Of a stretch of 64,000 nucleotides of DNA, positions 10,000-19,679 are shown in pieces. Within the stretch, counting starts at the first letter, position 1, and each line of letters begins with the position of its first letter. A program made the position numbers and the translations under genes. A model generated the notes under the pieces. The model did not search any database and had not been told where the DNA came from. It saw nothing but the letters and a program-made list of their open reading frames with translations. Source of the DNA: Glaciecola petra (GTDB lineage Bacteria; Pseudomonadota; Gammaproteobacteria; Enterobacterales; Alteromonadaceae); assembly GCF_031846345.1 (NCBI RefSeq), contig NZ_JAVRHX010000001.1, positions 496,001-560,000 on the forward strand, in the 5' to 3' direction.

Positions 10000-10098
10000 T
10001 TTTTTGTCCTTTGATTGATAATTCTTTTCGCAAAAAGAAAAGAATGTTAATTGCAGATATTTTAGCAATTCAGTATATAGTTTGGGTTTATTCGCTTA

Positions 10099-13000
10099 TC
10101 ACAGTCGCGTATTTTGTTTATCGCGATATAACACGACAAGTAGTAAAAAAATTAGATTCATGTAGTTCATTGAGCCGGCACTTTTGGTGACCTGATCAGG
10201 GAGGGGCGCTGGTGTTGGTATAGCAGGTGCTGATTCATTTTTATCAATCTGCAATAAATAAGCGACTAGATTTAATTTATCATCTTCTGATACTTCACCA
10301 ACATGGTTTTCAACTGCCAAAGTATCAATAAGGCTTTGAGCTTGACCGTTATGAAAATAAGGGGCGGTCTTCCATAAATTTTTTAAAGTCGGAGTCTTAA
10401 ATCCAACCCCCTGTAATTCGCTATTTACCCCTTTGCCGGAAGATGCTGAGACTGTGCCAACATCATGCCTTTTTCCATCACTAAATGATTGTCCAGAATG
10501 ACATGTGTGACAATTCAAATCCTCGAATAACTGTTTACCTAAAGTCCCTTTTTCGGTTAAAGAACCATCGCGCAATCTATGTGGGCTAATTGAAAACTCA
10601 TTTAAGGAAGACACATAATCTGCCAAATCATCAAGATCTGGCGATAAACCTGCTTTAGATGTGCCTAGAGGGTCGATTGTGTTTTGATATTCTGCATCTG
10701 TTAATAGACCAGTGCCATCGTTAAGGTTTCTTATATCGTTCTCAAAATCTTGTATTTCATCAAAATTAGAAGTCCAATGAACATTTCCTAATAGCGTACC
10801 CGCTTTTCCGTTAAGATCTATGGTATTGCGGAGCCCTTCTCCCGATTGTGTTAAGTCCCAATTTTGTCCGTCGTTGCCTCCGTCTTGATGGCAACTTGCA
10901 CAACTTATATAGCCATCTCTACTCAATCGTGGGTCACTTGCATTATAAAAAAGTCGTTTTCCATTTAACACGTTTGTAGATAAAGTTTCACTACTTACGG
11001 TGAAGACTTCATTTATCAATACGGCATTATTTCCTGATGCATTTAAAAGATTGGTTATATTATAGATTGTGACCGATCTTGATAAGTAGTTATGTACATA
11101 CAAATTATTTGAGTGTGAATCAATAAGAAGGGACCTCGGCGCTGCGCCAACGTTTAAATTAGAAATCACCTTGGATGGATTGAAGGCATCTCTTATCTCT
11201 ACCAAGTCATTGCCTTGCATAGCGATAAATAGTAAATCGCCAAGTGGACTGTATATAACATCTCTAGGCATATTGCGGTCATTAAGATCGACCTTATATT
11301 CCATCACCTCTGTATTTGTAACGATATTTAGCCCATTGAGGCTCGCTCTTACTCTAGACTCAAAAGTTAAATTGGTGCCATCATAAAACTGACCTCGAGT
11401 GACATTATCCTTTTTCGACGGAATAAGAACATAAGAACCATCGGGACTAATAGCAACGGCGTTTAAATAGTTTGGGACTCCTCTTCCCGTCAATTCAGTG
11501 TCGGGTGTTATATCATAAGCTAATCTATGAACTTGGTTAATTTGCATGGTGTCTGCATCGACTTCGATTACTTCCCCTACTGGCAGTTGGCTAGGTGCGT
11601 CTAAGTTTCTTGATGCTGAAATTAAATCCGCAATAAATATTCTATTATTTGTAGTTTCAACTGCTATCGATTGTGGTTTACCACCAATATTTAAGGTAGA
11701 CACAATTTCGCCATCTGTATTAACTTTGATCAATTGCCCTGTATCAGCCAGGGTTACATAAAAATTGTCATTGTGATTGACAATTCCATAGGGCGAAGTC
11801 CCTAGGGCTAATTGAATTGTTTTTATGACCTCTCCACTATTTGTCGAAACTACGGCAATACTTGCATCTTTTTCATTAACGACCCATAAATTACCATTTG
11901 GACTTAAGGTTAAAGATGTTGGATTTTCACCAACACGAGTTTCCCAAGCTAATTGATGGGTGTCTTTGTTAATTGCAGTGACTGAATGGTTATCTGGGTT
12001 TGCAACAAAAACATAATTTGAATTAACAGCAAGTGTTTTTGACGCAACGGGTGGTTGGTCGAGTGGAGAGTTATAAACTATTTGAGATTTACTACACTTG
12101 CTAGTTCCATTTATATTACTAACTGTTGCTGTAACATTATATCTGCCAGGTAAATCAAAACTATGCGTTATAGTATTTGAAATTTCAGCTTCGATGGCTT
12201 GACTGTTATCTCCAAATTCCCAAATTATGCTTTCTACATCTTGCTCACTGATGAATTCAATAGAGTAACTTGCAACGCCTCTTGTTTTAACAGGTTGTAA
12301 TTCTGCGATAGAACAGGTCGGGGCGAGATAATTACCTGTTTCGAAAGTACTGGTAAACACAGGGCTTGGATTGCCCATTACGTCCTTAATACCCTCAACT
12401 GTTATTTCGTATGTCGTATTTGGCTCGAGTATGCTATTTGGACTAAAATTTACTATTCCTTGTTGTACACTATATTTACCTTGCAATACTTTATCAGAAC
12501 TTGATTGGACTGAGAACGTACTAGCATTAACAGATTCTATATCGACTAAATCAGACATAGATATGCCTATTCTACTGCTTCTAGCTTGTTGCGTGGTGCC
12601 ATCTGCTGGATGTACCCAATGTACTTCAGGGCCGCTAGTATCGGGTTCTTGTTGATGCACAATCAGAGCTGACGCACCATGATCATTACCAACAAACGCT
12701 AAATTACCCAGTACAATTCCAAAGTCTTCATCAGCGCCATCTAATTCTGAGCTTCCGGTCCCTACATATGCCAAATCGTATTCCCCATTTTCATTGAAAA
12801 TTTTGAATTTTGAATAGCCATTTGAAAAACCAGAATGAAAAAAACCGTCTTGATATGTTCCATATCCACCATTTGACAGAATATCAGGACCAATTTCACC
12901 TATATAATCAAATTCACCATTATGGTTCACATTAGTCACATATACTTTAGGGACATTTCCATTACCTCCTGATGTAAATAAAGTGCCTGCAGCGAAGAGA

Positions 13001-13773
13001 TGGCTATATCCATTTTTGCCACTGAATCTATTGAGCAAAACAGGGTTTTCGGGATCACTTACGTCTAAACTCGCAAACTCACCCTCTCTCGCTTCAGCGA
13101 TTAACATTAAATTGCCGACAACAAAAACTTGACTAGGATTTAGCCCACCCAAATCTTTTGTCGAAATATTTTTTACTAAAATAGGAGTTTGTGGATCTGT
13201 AGCATCAACAATGTATAAACCTTGCTCAACACCACCAACGTAAACATATGGTGCTTGCCAAAATATCCACCAATCACCAGAATAATCGCCTCTAACAATG
13301 CCAGGTAAATCTAAGTAGTTGACTAATTTTAAATTTTCAACTTCAGAGACATCCCAAAACTGAATGCCGTCTACCGCTTGCACCACTGCGTAATTGACTG
13401 GATAACTATTGCTCAATCCAAATCCATGTGCTTCACGAATACCATTAGTGTCGACATTATCAAATCGAGAGAATAAAACAGGATTGTATGGGTCTGAAAT
13501 ATCCCAGAAATCAAAGCCACCATCACTTGATCGACCTCCACCATCACTAGAATATATAGTCATTAAATACCCATCAACCAAGGCCACAGTGCCATGGCCT
13601 TTAGGACTTTCTAAGAGAGAGATTGGCTGAAATAGCTGGTTTTCAGAATAGTCGAGATTGCCAATACCAGGCCCTTTACCAAAACAATTTGGTGATAGAA
13701 GTAAAAGGCTGAAAGTAGCAATTAACAAAGCTGTAGCGATAGAATGTGAACGCAATTTATTTGACCTCAACAT
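10099..13773 (-). CDS. Secreted multidomain protein: LVIVD repeats, Ig-like, PKD, beta-propeller and di-heme peroxidase-like domain
   Basis: The 1224-residue protein has a signal peptide (residues 1-32, ending NCFG). LVIVD-type repeats follow over roughly 40-360 (FWDISDPYNPVLF, FWDVSEVENLKLV, LYIVDATDPQTPI, SLDVSDPENPVLL). Next come an Ig-like domain of the Big_5 type (about 380-480), a PKD domain (WEFGDNSQAIE, about 490-570), and a YVTN-type beta-propeller (about 580-930; VFVANPDNHSV, LWVVNEKDASI). Last is a di-heme domain with CXXCH motifs at Cys-Ala-Ser-Cys-His (near 957) and Cys-His-Thr-Cys-His (near 1086). The end is a Pro-rich linker, Ala-Gly-Ser, about 13 hydrophobic residues and a basic tail, which resembles a GlyGly-CTERM sorting signal. 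A MauG/cytochrome c peroxidase-like redox role at the cell surface is inferred. It sits on the opposite strand inside the polysaccharide locus; no function is established by context. Confidence 0.85.
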   Translation of the reverse strand: MLRSNKLRSHSIATALLIATFSLLLLSPNCFGKGPGIGNLDYSENQLFQPISLLESPKGHGTVALVDGYLMTIYSSDGGGRSSDGGFDFWDISDPYNPVLFSRFDNVDTNGIREAHGFGLSNSYPVNYAVVQAVDGIQFWDVSEVENLKLVNYLDLPGIVRGDYSGDWWIFWQAPYVYVGGVEQGLYIVDATDPQTPILVKNISTKDLGGLNPSQVFVVGNLMLIAEAREGEFASLDVSDPENPVLLNRFSGKNGYSHLFAAGTLFTSGGNGNVPKVYVTNVNHNGEFDYIGEIGPDILSNGGYGTYQDGFFHSGFSNGYSKFKIFNENGEYDLAYVGTGSSELDGADEDFGIVLGNLAFVGNDHGASALIVHQQEPDTSGPEVHWVHPADGTTQQARSSRIGISMSDLVDIESVNASTFSVQSSSDKVLQGKYSVQQGIVNFSPNSILEPNTTYEITVEGIKDVMGNPSPVFTSTFETGNYLAPTCSIAELQPVKTRGVASYSIEFISEQDVESIIWEFGDNSQAIEAEISNTITHSFDLPGRYNVTATVSNINGTSKCSKSQIVYNSPLDQPPVASKTLAVNSNYVFVANPDNHSVTAINKDTHQLAWETRVGENPTSLTLSPNGNLWVVNEKDASIAVVSTNSGEVIKTIQLALGTSPYGIVNHNDNFYVTLADTGQLIKVNTDGEIVSTLNIGGKPQSIAVETTNNRIFIADLISASRNLDAPSQLPVGEVIEVDADTMQINQVHRLAYDITPDTELTGRGVPNYLNAVAISPDGSYVLIPSKKDNVTRGQFYDGTNLTFESRVRASLNGLNIVTNTEVMEYKVDLNDRNMPRDVIYSPLGDLLFIAMQGNDLVEIRDAFNPSKVISNLNVGAAPRSLLIDSHSNNLYVHNYLSRSVTIYNITNLLNASGNNAVLINEVFTVSSETLSTNVLNGKRLFYNASDPRLSRDGYISCASCHQDGGNDGQNWDLTQSGEGLRNTIDLNGKAGTLLGNVHWTSNFDEIQDFENDIRNLNDGTGLLTDAEYQNTIDPLGTSKAGLSPDLDDLADYVSSLNEFSISPHRLRDGSLTEKGTLGKQLFEDLNCHTCHSGQSFSDGKRHDVGTVSASSGKGVNSELQGVGFKTPTLKNLWKTAPYFHNGQAQSLIDTLAVENHVGEVSEDDKLNLVAYLLQIDKNESAPAIPTPAPLPDQVTKSAGSMNYMNLIFLLLVVLYRDKQNTRL

Positions 13774-14652
13774 TTTTAACCGTTATCGACTTTACTATTA
13801 TTTGCTTGAGCCAGTTATAAGTATTTTGATACTAATATAGCGAAAAAATAAACAAATAAAGTGTTTGAAAAATTTAGCTATTAGACTATCTGAGTAGTTA
13901 ACTTTAACGTCAAATGAGACCAGGCTTTTTCTTCTATGAATGCTATTTTGTATTTTGCTGAATGGCTATCGATTCATTATTTATTACGATATGGCAAATA
14001 TAGTTGTTCTAGAAGATATAGTTATCGGAAAAATATAATTCCCAAGATTCTTTTGAGTATAGTATAGGAAGAATAGATACTAATTACTAGCAACGATAAG
14101 ATTATATGGACTGCTAAAATAAAAGTTAGATAATAAAAGCTTTTTTTTTTTCAATTATGCTGAAAAAAAATAACACAATGTGTATGCAATACGAATTGAT
14201 TTGTTGGATTACGTAAAAATGTTTTATAATCGATAACGAGAATAATGTCTAGTTGTTTGAGTTTTTCAATTTAAGTATGAATGTGGGTGTTTCTTGTGAA
14301 TGCAGTATGTTTTCCATGCAAAAGGAAGATGTCAATTTATATAAGTAACAATTAGAAAATTATTGCTATTAACTGTTTATCGATCACAAGTAAATTAAGT
14401 TATAATAAGTAAATAATCACAATACAGGCAATCCTGAAATAACAATTTCCAAGAGTTTATGCAAGTAGCATGCGATAGCATATCTGAAAGGCTATCGTAA
14501 ATAAAATTGCTAAAAACAAATCTTTAGGTTTTGATTTCGCTGTCATGGTTTGATTAATGTAAATGTGACCCCTTAGCTCTAGTGTTAGTATTAGAGAGTA
14601 CTTTCGAGTATGCAGTTTTTAAAATTAACGTAAATGGAAAATATACTATTAA
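13774..14652. other. 879-base AT-rich gap without a convincing gene
   Basis: The stretch lies between two divergent genes, the secreted di-heme protein (minus) and wzz (plus), so it should hold both their promoters. I see only short frames (43 codons at 13936-14067, 23 codons at 14277-14348), with no good ribosome site and no recognisable product. Structure seen: a T-run/A-run inverted repeat at 14144-14170 and a 7-base hairpin, CGATAGC/GCTATCG, at 14473-14497. No JUMPstart/ops element (GGCGGTAG) was found. It may be a long regulatory leader or a decayed gene. Confidence 0.6.
14144..14170. repeat. A/T inverted repeat in the pre-wzz gap
   Basis: An 11-base T run (14141-14151) is followed by CA, the seven bases ATTATGC, then TG and eight A. 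This gives perfect 10-base arms at 14144-14153 and 14161-14170. It could form a weak A-T stem or simply be a bendable A-tract pair. It is not a standard terminator because the stem has only one C-G pair. Confidence 0.6.
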
Positions 14653-15564
14653 ATGCAAAGTTCTTTATTAAAAGCAGATGAAATTACTCTTTCCCAGATG
14701 TTATCTATTCTATTGCGTAAAAAGTGGTGGATAATAGTTGTTTCGTTTATTAGTGCTGTTGTCTCAATTTATTATGCATTGAGTATCCCTAATTTCTATA
14801 GAAGTGAAGGAGTTTATTCAATTTCTCAGGGAACAGGCGGCGCAGGTGGACTAGCATCTCAGTATGGTGGTTTAGCTGCTATTGCAGGTATAAATCTTAA
14901 TGCAGGCAAATCAAATGAAATAGATCAAGCTATTGCGTTAGTAAAGAGCTGGTCATTTTCTGAAACCTTTATTACAAATCATGCACTTAAACCATATGTT
15001 ATGGGAATATATAAATGGGATGAAGATTCTAGGGAAATAATATGGGATAGTGATGTTTTTGATAACCACTCTAAGACTTGGGTGAGGGAAACTCCTCCAG
15101 GAGTCCCTGCTGAACCAAGTAGCTTTGAATCGCACAAAAAATTTCAAAAGTTCTTAGATGTAAGCCATGATACAAAAACGGGTTTGATAAAAGTTAGTGT
15201 CGAGCACTATTCCCCTGAAATTGCTGCAGAATTAGTGTCTAAATTAGTTAGAGATTTGAATTCACATTTTCAAGAGAGAGATATTGATGATGCACAGAGG
15301 AATATAAATTATCTCCAACAAAAAATTTCGGAAACTAATATAGCGGATATGCGAGCTGTATTCTATGGAATGATAGAAGATCAAACACAAGCACTGATGC
15401 TTGCAGAAGTTGCAGACGAATACATGTTAAAAACAGTTATAGCTCCGAAAATAGCGGAAGAAAGGAGTAAACCGAATAGAGCCCTAATTGTAATAGCCTT
15501 GACAGTTTTAGGTTCTTTAGTAAGTATTTTTGTTATTCTGATAATGTTATTTTTTAAAAAATAG
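14653..15564 (+). CDS. Wzz-family chain-length regulator
   Basis: Wzz proteins sit in the inner membrane with a periplasmic coiled domain and set the length of Wzy-made polymers. The 303-residue protein has an N-terminal cytoplasmic stub, a first membrane segment (WWIIVVSFISAVVSIYYAL, residues 25-43), a periplasmic region with a Gly-rich stretch (GTGGAGGLASQYGG) and helix-forming segments, and a second membrane segment at the C-terminus (about 275-300) after Pro-Asn-Arg. It has no Wzc-type ATPase domain. It resembles the short Wzz/OtnB partner of large SLBB exporters, but here the two genes lie six kilobases apart. Start ATG. Confidence 0.85.
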   Translation: MQSSLLKADEITLSQMLSILLRKKWWIIVVSFISAVVSIYYALSIPNFYRSEGVYSISQGTGGAGGLASQYGGLAAIAGINLNAGKSNEIDQAIALVKSWSFSETFITNHALKPYVMGIYKWDEDSREIIWDSDVFDNHSKTWVRETPPGVPAEPSSFESHKKFQKFLDVSHDTKTGLIKVSVEHYSPEIAAELVSKLVRDLNSHFQERDIDDAQRNINYLQQKISETNIADMRAVFYGMIEDQTQALMLAEVADEYMLKTVIAPKIAEERSKPNRALIVIALTVLGSLVSIFVILIMLFFKK

Positions 15565-15630
15565 TTATTGCTGAATGACAAATAAAACACTTAATACTTT
15601 TATTAAAAGCGGTTTAAAGAGAACTTTAAA

Positions 15631-16824
15631 GTGATAGCGAGAGTTTTAGTTACTCTGATAATCTTTATTTTGACATTAGAGAGTTTTGGTTTTGAACGCT
15701 TCATAGTCATTATTTGCTTGGTTATATTTTCGCTATTGTGTGTGAAGCAATGGTTAACCTTAAGCCTCCTAAATATTCTATCTTTTATACCAATAATTTT
15801 AGTATTTCTTATACTACTTTTAGCCAATGTAAAGGGCTTTGGTGAATTTAAAACAAATTCTGAATTTACTACATTGGGCTTAACTGTTTCGGTTATTTCA
15901 AAAATCCTTATTATTTTACCAATTTGTATTCTATGTAATAAAAATGTTTTAGTTATGCACAAAGTAATTGGAACCGTTTGTTTACTACATGTAATATTTT
16001 TTGGTATTCAATACTTGTTGGTCTATACAGTAGGTTTTTATCCTGACCCGTTAAATCTTATAGTAGGAAAGGAACAACGTTATATTGCGGGAATGACATT
16101 ACCACTAATCGGGGAGGTTTATAGGCCTACAGGCATGTACTACGAGCCCTCTACTTATGCGACATATATGTTAATTCTTGTTGCAACAAGAATGTGCCTA
16201 GTAAATCAACTAAATCGTATCGATATAATAGTGTTGCTATCAACTATTTTTTCGTTTTCAGCTGCCGCAATCGTATATTCCAGTTTAGCTCTGTTTATCG
16301 GATTGATGAGTAAAGAAAAGTTGCGGCAAAATATACGAATTATGATTCCATTATTTCTGCTACTCGTACCCGTAATTTACTGGTATTTTGTTGGTAGATT
16401 AGACATGGGTCATCGTGAATTTGGCTCACTGCGTCTTGGTTTAATTGTTATAACATTTACACAAAGTCAATTTGAAATTTTGTTTGGCAATGGCCTTATG
16501 GGTATTCCTACCCAAATAGACGATATGAAATTCTTTGGAGGCCTTGCTCAGTTCGAAGTTGCAGCGATAAACGATGCGGGTCTTTGGCTTTTTAATATCA
16601 TTAAATTTGGTATCGTGGGCTTAATTCTTGTGCTGATTTCGCAGAAGCTTATAATTTCAAGCGTGCGGCCATTTTTATTTGTTTTGACAATATATTTAAC
16701 CAAAGCTAGTCTGTTTGATGCGACACTTATTTTTTGTTTTTTGATACCTTATTTCATCAGAATGAAAATGCTTAAAAATGTACAAATAGAAAATATCACC
16801 TACGACAGTAATGTTAATAGTTAA
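15631..16824 (+). CDS. Wzy-like polysaccharide polymerase (O-antigen polymerase family)
   Basis: This is predicted to be the inner-membrane polymerase that joins flipped repeat units in the periplasm. The 397-residue protein is almost wholly hydrophobic, with about 10-11 membrane segments and one large loop around residues 150-180 containing RPTGMYYEPSTYA, a motif form (RxxG.xxEPS) typical of Wzy and related bacterial polymerases. The start is GTG at 15631. It follows the Wzz gene by 66 bases, in keeping with their joint function. Wzy proteins diverge fast, so the call rests on topology, the loop motif and locus position rather than on overall similarity. Confidence 0.8.
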   Translation: MIARVLVTLIIFILTLESFGFERFIVIICLVIFSLLCVKQWLTLSLLNILSFIPIILVFLILLLANVKGFGEFKTNSEFTTLGLTVSVISKILIILPICILCNKNVLVMHKVIGTVCLLHVIFFGIQYLLVYTVGFYPDPLNLIVGKEQRYIAGMTLPLIGEVYRPTGMYYEPSTYATYMLILVATRMCLVNQLNRIDIIVLLSTIFSFSAAAIVYSSLALFIGLMSKEKLRQNIRIMIPLFLLLVPVIYWYFVGRLDMGHREFGSLRLGLIVITFTQSQFEILFGNGLMGIPTQIDDMKFFGGLAQFEVAAINDAGLWLFNIIKFGIVGLILVLISQKLIISSVRPFLFVLTIYLTKASLFDATLIFCFLIPYFIRMKMLKNVQIENITYDSNVNS

Positions 16825-17260
16825 TGATTACCCATATCCCTCAAAATTGTTGAGGGTAATTGAAATTGTTGTCATAGCCGATTCAACGTAAATAAGAAAT
16901 ATAAATCATTGACGAATAGCGAATACTTGAATGGTTAGGTTATTCAGATGGTGACGTAATTAGTTATTTAAGACTTAAAAAGTACATTTCGGACATGAAA
17001 CAAACATGAACATTCTGAACAACGAGCGAACAAAGAAAGAAGTATTGAAGATTAAAAATCTGGATAAGAGTGTGAATGATAGGAATAAAGAAAAGAATAT
17101 CTTTAAATATGCGTCTGACGGCTTAAAATTTATTGATTAAATGAAGTATTTTTTTTATCATCTAATCTCTAATTCACAGTCACATGTATCATTGAAAACT
17201 ATCAAATAATTTTTCTTTTTTGCCCCTTAAGAAACTAATCTAATAAGAACCCAATTAAAA
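16825..17260 (+). other. 436-base gap between the polymerase and the first glycosyltransferase
   Basis: A small hairpin, CCCTCAA/TTGAGGG, lies at 16838-16856, 14 bases after the Wzy stop, but has no following T run. A 44-codon frame at 17006-17140 (begins MNILNNERTKK, rich in Lys and Asn) has no clear ribosome site and no recognised relative. The rest is AT-rich and looks non-coding. It may mark a junction where cluster parts were joined, or hold a promoter for the genes downstream. Confidence 0.5.
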
Positions 17261-18373
17261 ATGAGAACAATAAAAGAATATTTAAAATATCTGTTTATTT
17301 TGGTCGGAGCTTTAGTTCGTCCTAAAAATAATAATGTTTTAGTTTCAATGTTGTCAAAAAGTGATACTAATGGACCGGGTCGATTTATAAAAAACCTGAG
17401 TGATGGATTAACAAATACCTCGGACATCAAGATCATAAGAAATCCTTTTAAAGGTTTTCATGCAATTTTAATTATTTCAAATATGCCTCCGCTCATTTTT
17501 AAAATATTTAACAAACTAGGGGTAAAAACTATACTCAGAGTTGACGGTTTCAGTTACCCTGATTTATACGACAACTTGAACGATGTGGAAAGCATACGCA
17601 GGAGACATCCGAGAGATTTTTCACTTTATAGAATGCGAACAAATTTTCAGATTCAGACCAGCCTGAAACTCGCGGACTACATAATTTATCAATCTCAATT
17701 CTCAAGACAAGTTAGTAATAAATGGCTGTGTAATAGAGAAAATAATTATTCTATTATCTATAACGGTGTGAACACTCAGCTTTTTCAACCTATTGAAGCG
17801 ATAAACAAGAAAAAATGTATTGTTTCAGTCCATGGTAACTTAAGGGATCCAGATATAATAATTTGCTGCCTGGAAGTATTTGGAAAACTATCGAGCATAT
17901 TAGGTAATCAGCAACTTATTTTAAGAATAATCGGCTCTTTGACCGAAGATGTTGCGGAAATAGTTTTTAAAGAAAAAGAAAAGAAAGTTATAAATCTAGA
18001 AGTAACTGGCTCAGTATCGCCAAAAACATTGTCGACTATCTTACCTGAATCAACACTTAGTCTACATTTAACCTCAAGTGACGCGTGCCCTAATTCAGTA
18101 TTGGAAAGTCTCGCATCCGGAGTACCTGTTGTTTGTCAACACTTTGGTGGGCAAAGTGAATTGGTTGGAAACGCTGGAATAGTGATTAATACAGGAGTCG
18201 AATATGATTATTCAGAACAAATGGTCGAATTGGCTGTAGAGGCATGCAAAGACATCATGAACGATGTCACTGGTTACAGCTTAAAAGCAAGACAAAGAGC
18301 TGAAATAAACTTCTCAATTGAAAAAATGTCACAGCAGTACAGTAGTATTTTGTGTCGAGAAACCATTGCTTGA
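17261..18373 (+). CDS. Family 4-type glycosyltransferase
   Basis: This cytoplasmic, GT-B fold enzyme is predicted to add one sugar to the lipid-linked repeat unit. It is 370 residues long. The C-terminal domain holds the nucleotide-sugar site: HLTSSDACPNSVLESLASG near residue 268, followed by GVPVVCQHFGGQSELVG. This matches the E-x7-E type region of GT4 enzymes, though the first acidic position is not the usual Glu. An N-terminal acceptor domain with IIYQSQFSRQV and IIYNGVNTQLFQP (hinge) precedes it. Start ATG with a poor ribosome site. Donor and linkage cannot be deduced. Confidence 0.82.
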   Translation: MRTIKEYLKYLFILVGALVRPKNNNVLVSMLSKSDTNGPGRFIKNLSDGLTNTSDIKIIRNPFKGFHAILIISNMPPLIFKIFNKLGVKTILRVDGFSYPDLYDNLNDVESIRRRHPRDFSLYRMRTNFQIQTSLKLADYIIYQSQFSRQVSNKWLCNRENNYSIIYNGVNTQLFQPIEAINKKKCIVSVHGNLRDPDIIICCLEVFGKLSSILGNQQLILRIIGSLTEDVAEIVFKEKEKKVINLEVTGSVSPKTLSTILPESTLSLHLTSSDACPNSVLESLASGVPVVCQHFGGQSELVGNAGIVINTGVEYDYSEQMVELAVEACKDIMNDVTGYSLKARQRAEINFSIEKMSQQYSSILCRETIA

Positions 18374-18414
18374 TTCAATGGGGATTTTAAACTAAAAGGG
18401 CTTTATAATATTAT

Positions 18415-19677
18415 ATGATTAAGTCAATTCATGATGTCGTTAAAAATGACTTATGTATATCTTGCGGTGCTTGTTGTTTAGCGGATAAAAATAGCAAAGT
18501 AACTATGTATGAAGATAAAGAAAAAGGAGTTTTTTTACCAAATTTAAAAGTTGCTGAACCGGGTTGGACAACAGGGAAGGCTCTAGAAATTTGCCCTGGC
18601 AAAGGGTATTCAATTATTGAATCTGCCAAGACTTTATTTCCGCAAGCTCAAAATAAAAGTATCGAGCTGGGGCGATGGATAACTGCAACAGTGGTGAGAA
18701 GTTTAGAGAGTGAAATAGTAGAAAAAGCCTCTTCAGGCGGAATAATGACATCCATAGCGAAATACCTCATAGAGCAAAAAGTCGTAGATGGGGTAGTGGT
18801 GACAGGGATGGATTATTCAAAAAATGGACCTCGGCCAAGCTCATTTATAGCTACATCACCGGACCAACTTTTCGAAGCTCAAGGCTCAAAGTACGCTCCA
18901 GTTCCTATTTTTGATTCGGAAGCAGATATTACAAACTTTAATGGAAATTTGGCTTTTATAGGTACTCCATGTCAAATTGCGGCATTACGAGAACTGCAGT
19001 TGAAAGATAAATTAATACAAAACAAAATCAAATTAACCATAGCTAACTTTTGTGGTGGGTACAGAGACCTAAGAGAAACTGACAAATTAATTCAAAGAGC
19101 CAACATCAAAAAAGAAGATGTCAATTTTTTGCGTTATAGAGGGGGTGGACAACCCGGATCAATGGTAATCAAAACAATGTTGGGACAAGTCAAAGCATTA
19201 AAATATCCAGATTATGCTAGAATGACCGGAGTCATAAAGTATAAAAGATGTCGAGTCTGTGTTGACGCTACAGGTGAATTAGCAGATATCTCATGCGGTG
19301 ACGCTTGGATTCCTAAATACCTAGAATCTGGCCAATCATGGTCCATAGCCCTAGCAAGGTCAGAATATGGACAATCAATAATTGACAAATTGCATCAACA
19401 GCGTTTAATAGAAATGCATTCGGTGTCAGAGGCCGAAGTTATTAAGTCTCAAAGTGGTAATTTAGCAAGTAAAAAAGTAAGGCAAAAAGCGAGATTAAAA
19501 TTATACAAATTTTTTAGAATGAGCACTCCAAGGTTTGATGGTGGTTATCACCAAACAGATGGTGGTTTGCTTTTTGAATTAAAAGTACACATATCGCACT
19601 CAGTTTTTTCATTTTTTGAAAAAATTGGAATATACAAATTTATAGCGAAAATAATTAAAAGATATCCAAGGGTTTAA
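18415..19677 (+). CDS. FrhB-like Fe-S/flavin protein of polysaccharide loci
   Basis: The family is named after the beta subunit of coenzyme F420 hydrogenase, but members in polysaccharide loci have no proven reaction. The 420-residue protein has an N-terminal cysteine cluster (CISCGACC, Cys14, 17, 20, 21) fit for a 4Fe-4S centre. The FrhB N-domain follows (SSGGIMTSIAKYL near residue 104, GTPCQIAALREL near 184). The C-domain has further cysteines in KRCRVCVDATGELADISCGD near residue 280. The gene is two bases upstream of the pyruvyltransferase gene; this pairing is recurrent in exopolysaccharide loci as I know them. A redox step on a sugar or on the pyruvyl donor is possible. F420 itself is not implied. 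Confidence 0.8.
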   Translation: MIKSIHDVVKNDLCISCGACCLADKNSKVTMYEDKEKGVFLPNLKVAEPGWTTGKALEICPGKGYSIIESAKTLFPQAQNKSIELGRWITATVVRSLESEIVEKASSGGIMTSIAKYLIEQKVVDGVVVTGMDYSKNGPRPSSFIATSPDQLFEAQGSKYAPVPIFDSEADITNFNGNLAFIGTPCQIAALRELQLKDKLIQNKIKLTIANFCGGYRDLRETDKLIQRANIKKEDVNFLRYRGGGQPGSMVIKTMLGQVKALKYPDYARMTGVIKYKRCRVCVDATGELADISCGDAWIPKYLESGQSWSIALARSEYGQSIIDKLHQQRLIEMHSVSEAEVIKSQSGNLASKKVRQKARLKLYKFFRMSTPRFDGGYHQTDGGLLFELKVHISHSVFSFFEKIGIYKFIAKIIKRYPRV

Positions 19678-19679
19678 AA

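Noticed and set aside
9996..10190. Open frame of 64 codons between the flippase and the di-heme protein gene
   Set aside because: It overlaps the end of the minus-strand gene, has no ribosome site and no recognisable features.
13936..14067. 43-codon frame (starts MNAILYFAEW) in the long gap
   Set aside because: No ribosome site and no recognised relative; short frames are expected by chance in 879 bases.
16838..16856. Hairpin after the polymerase gene as a terminator
   Set aside because: The seven-base stem is followed by AATTG rather than a T run.
18415..19677. Coenzyme F420 metabolism
   Set aside because: The family name comes from archaeal enzymes. In polysaccharide loci the name does not imply F420, and no F420 gene is in the window.
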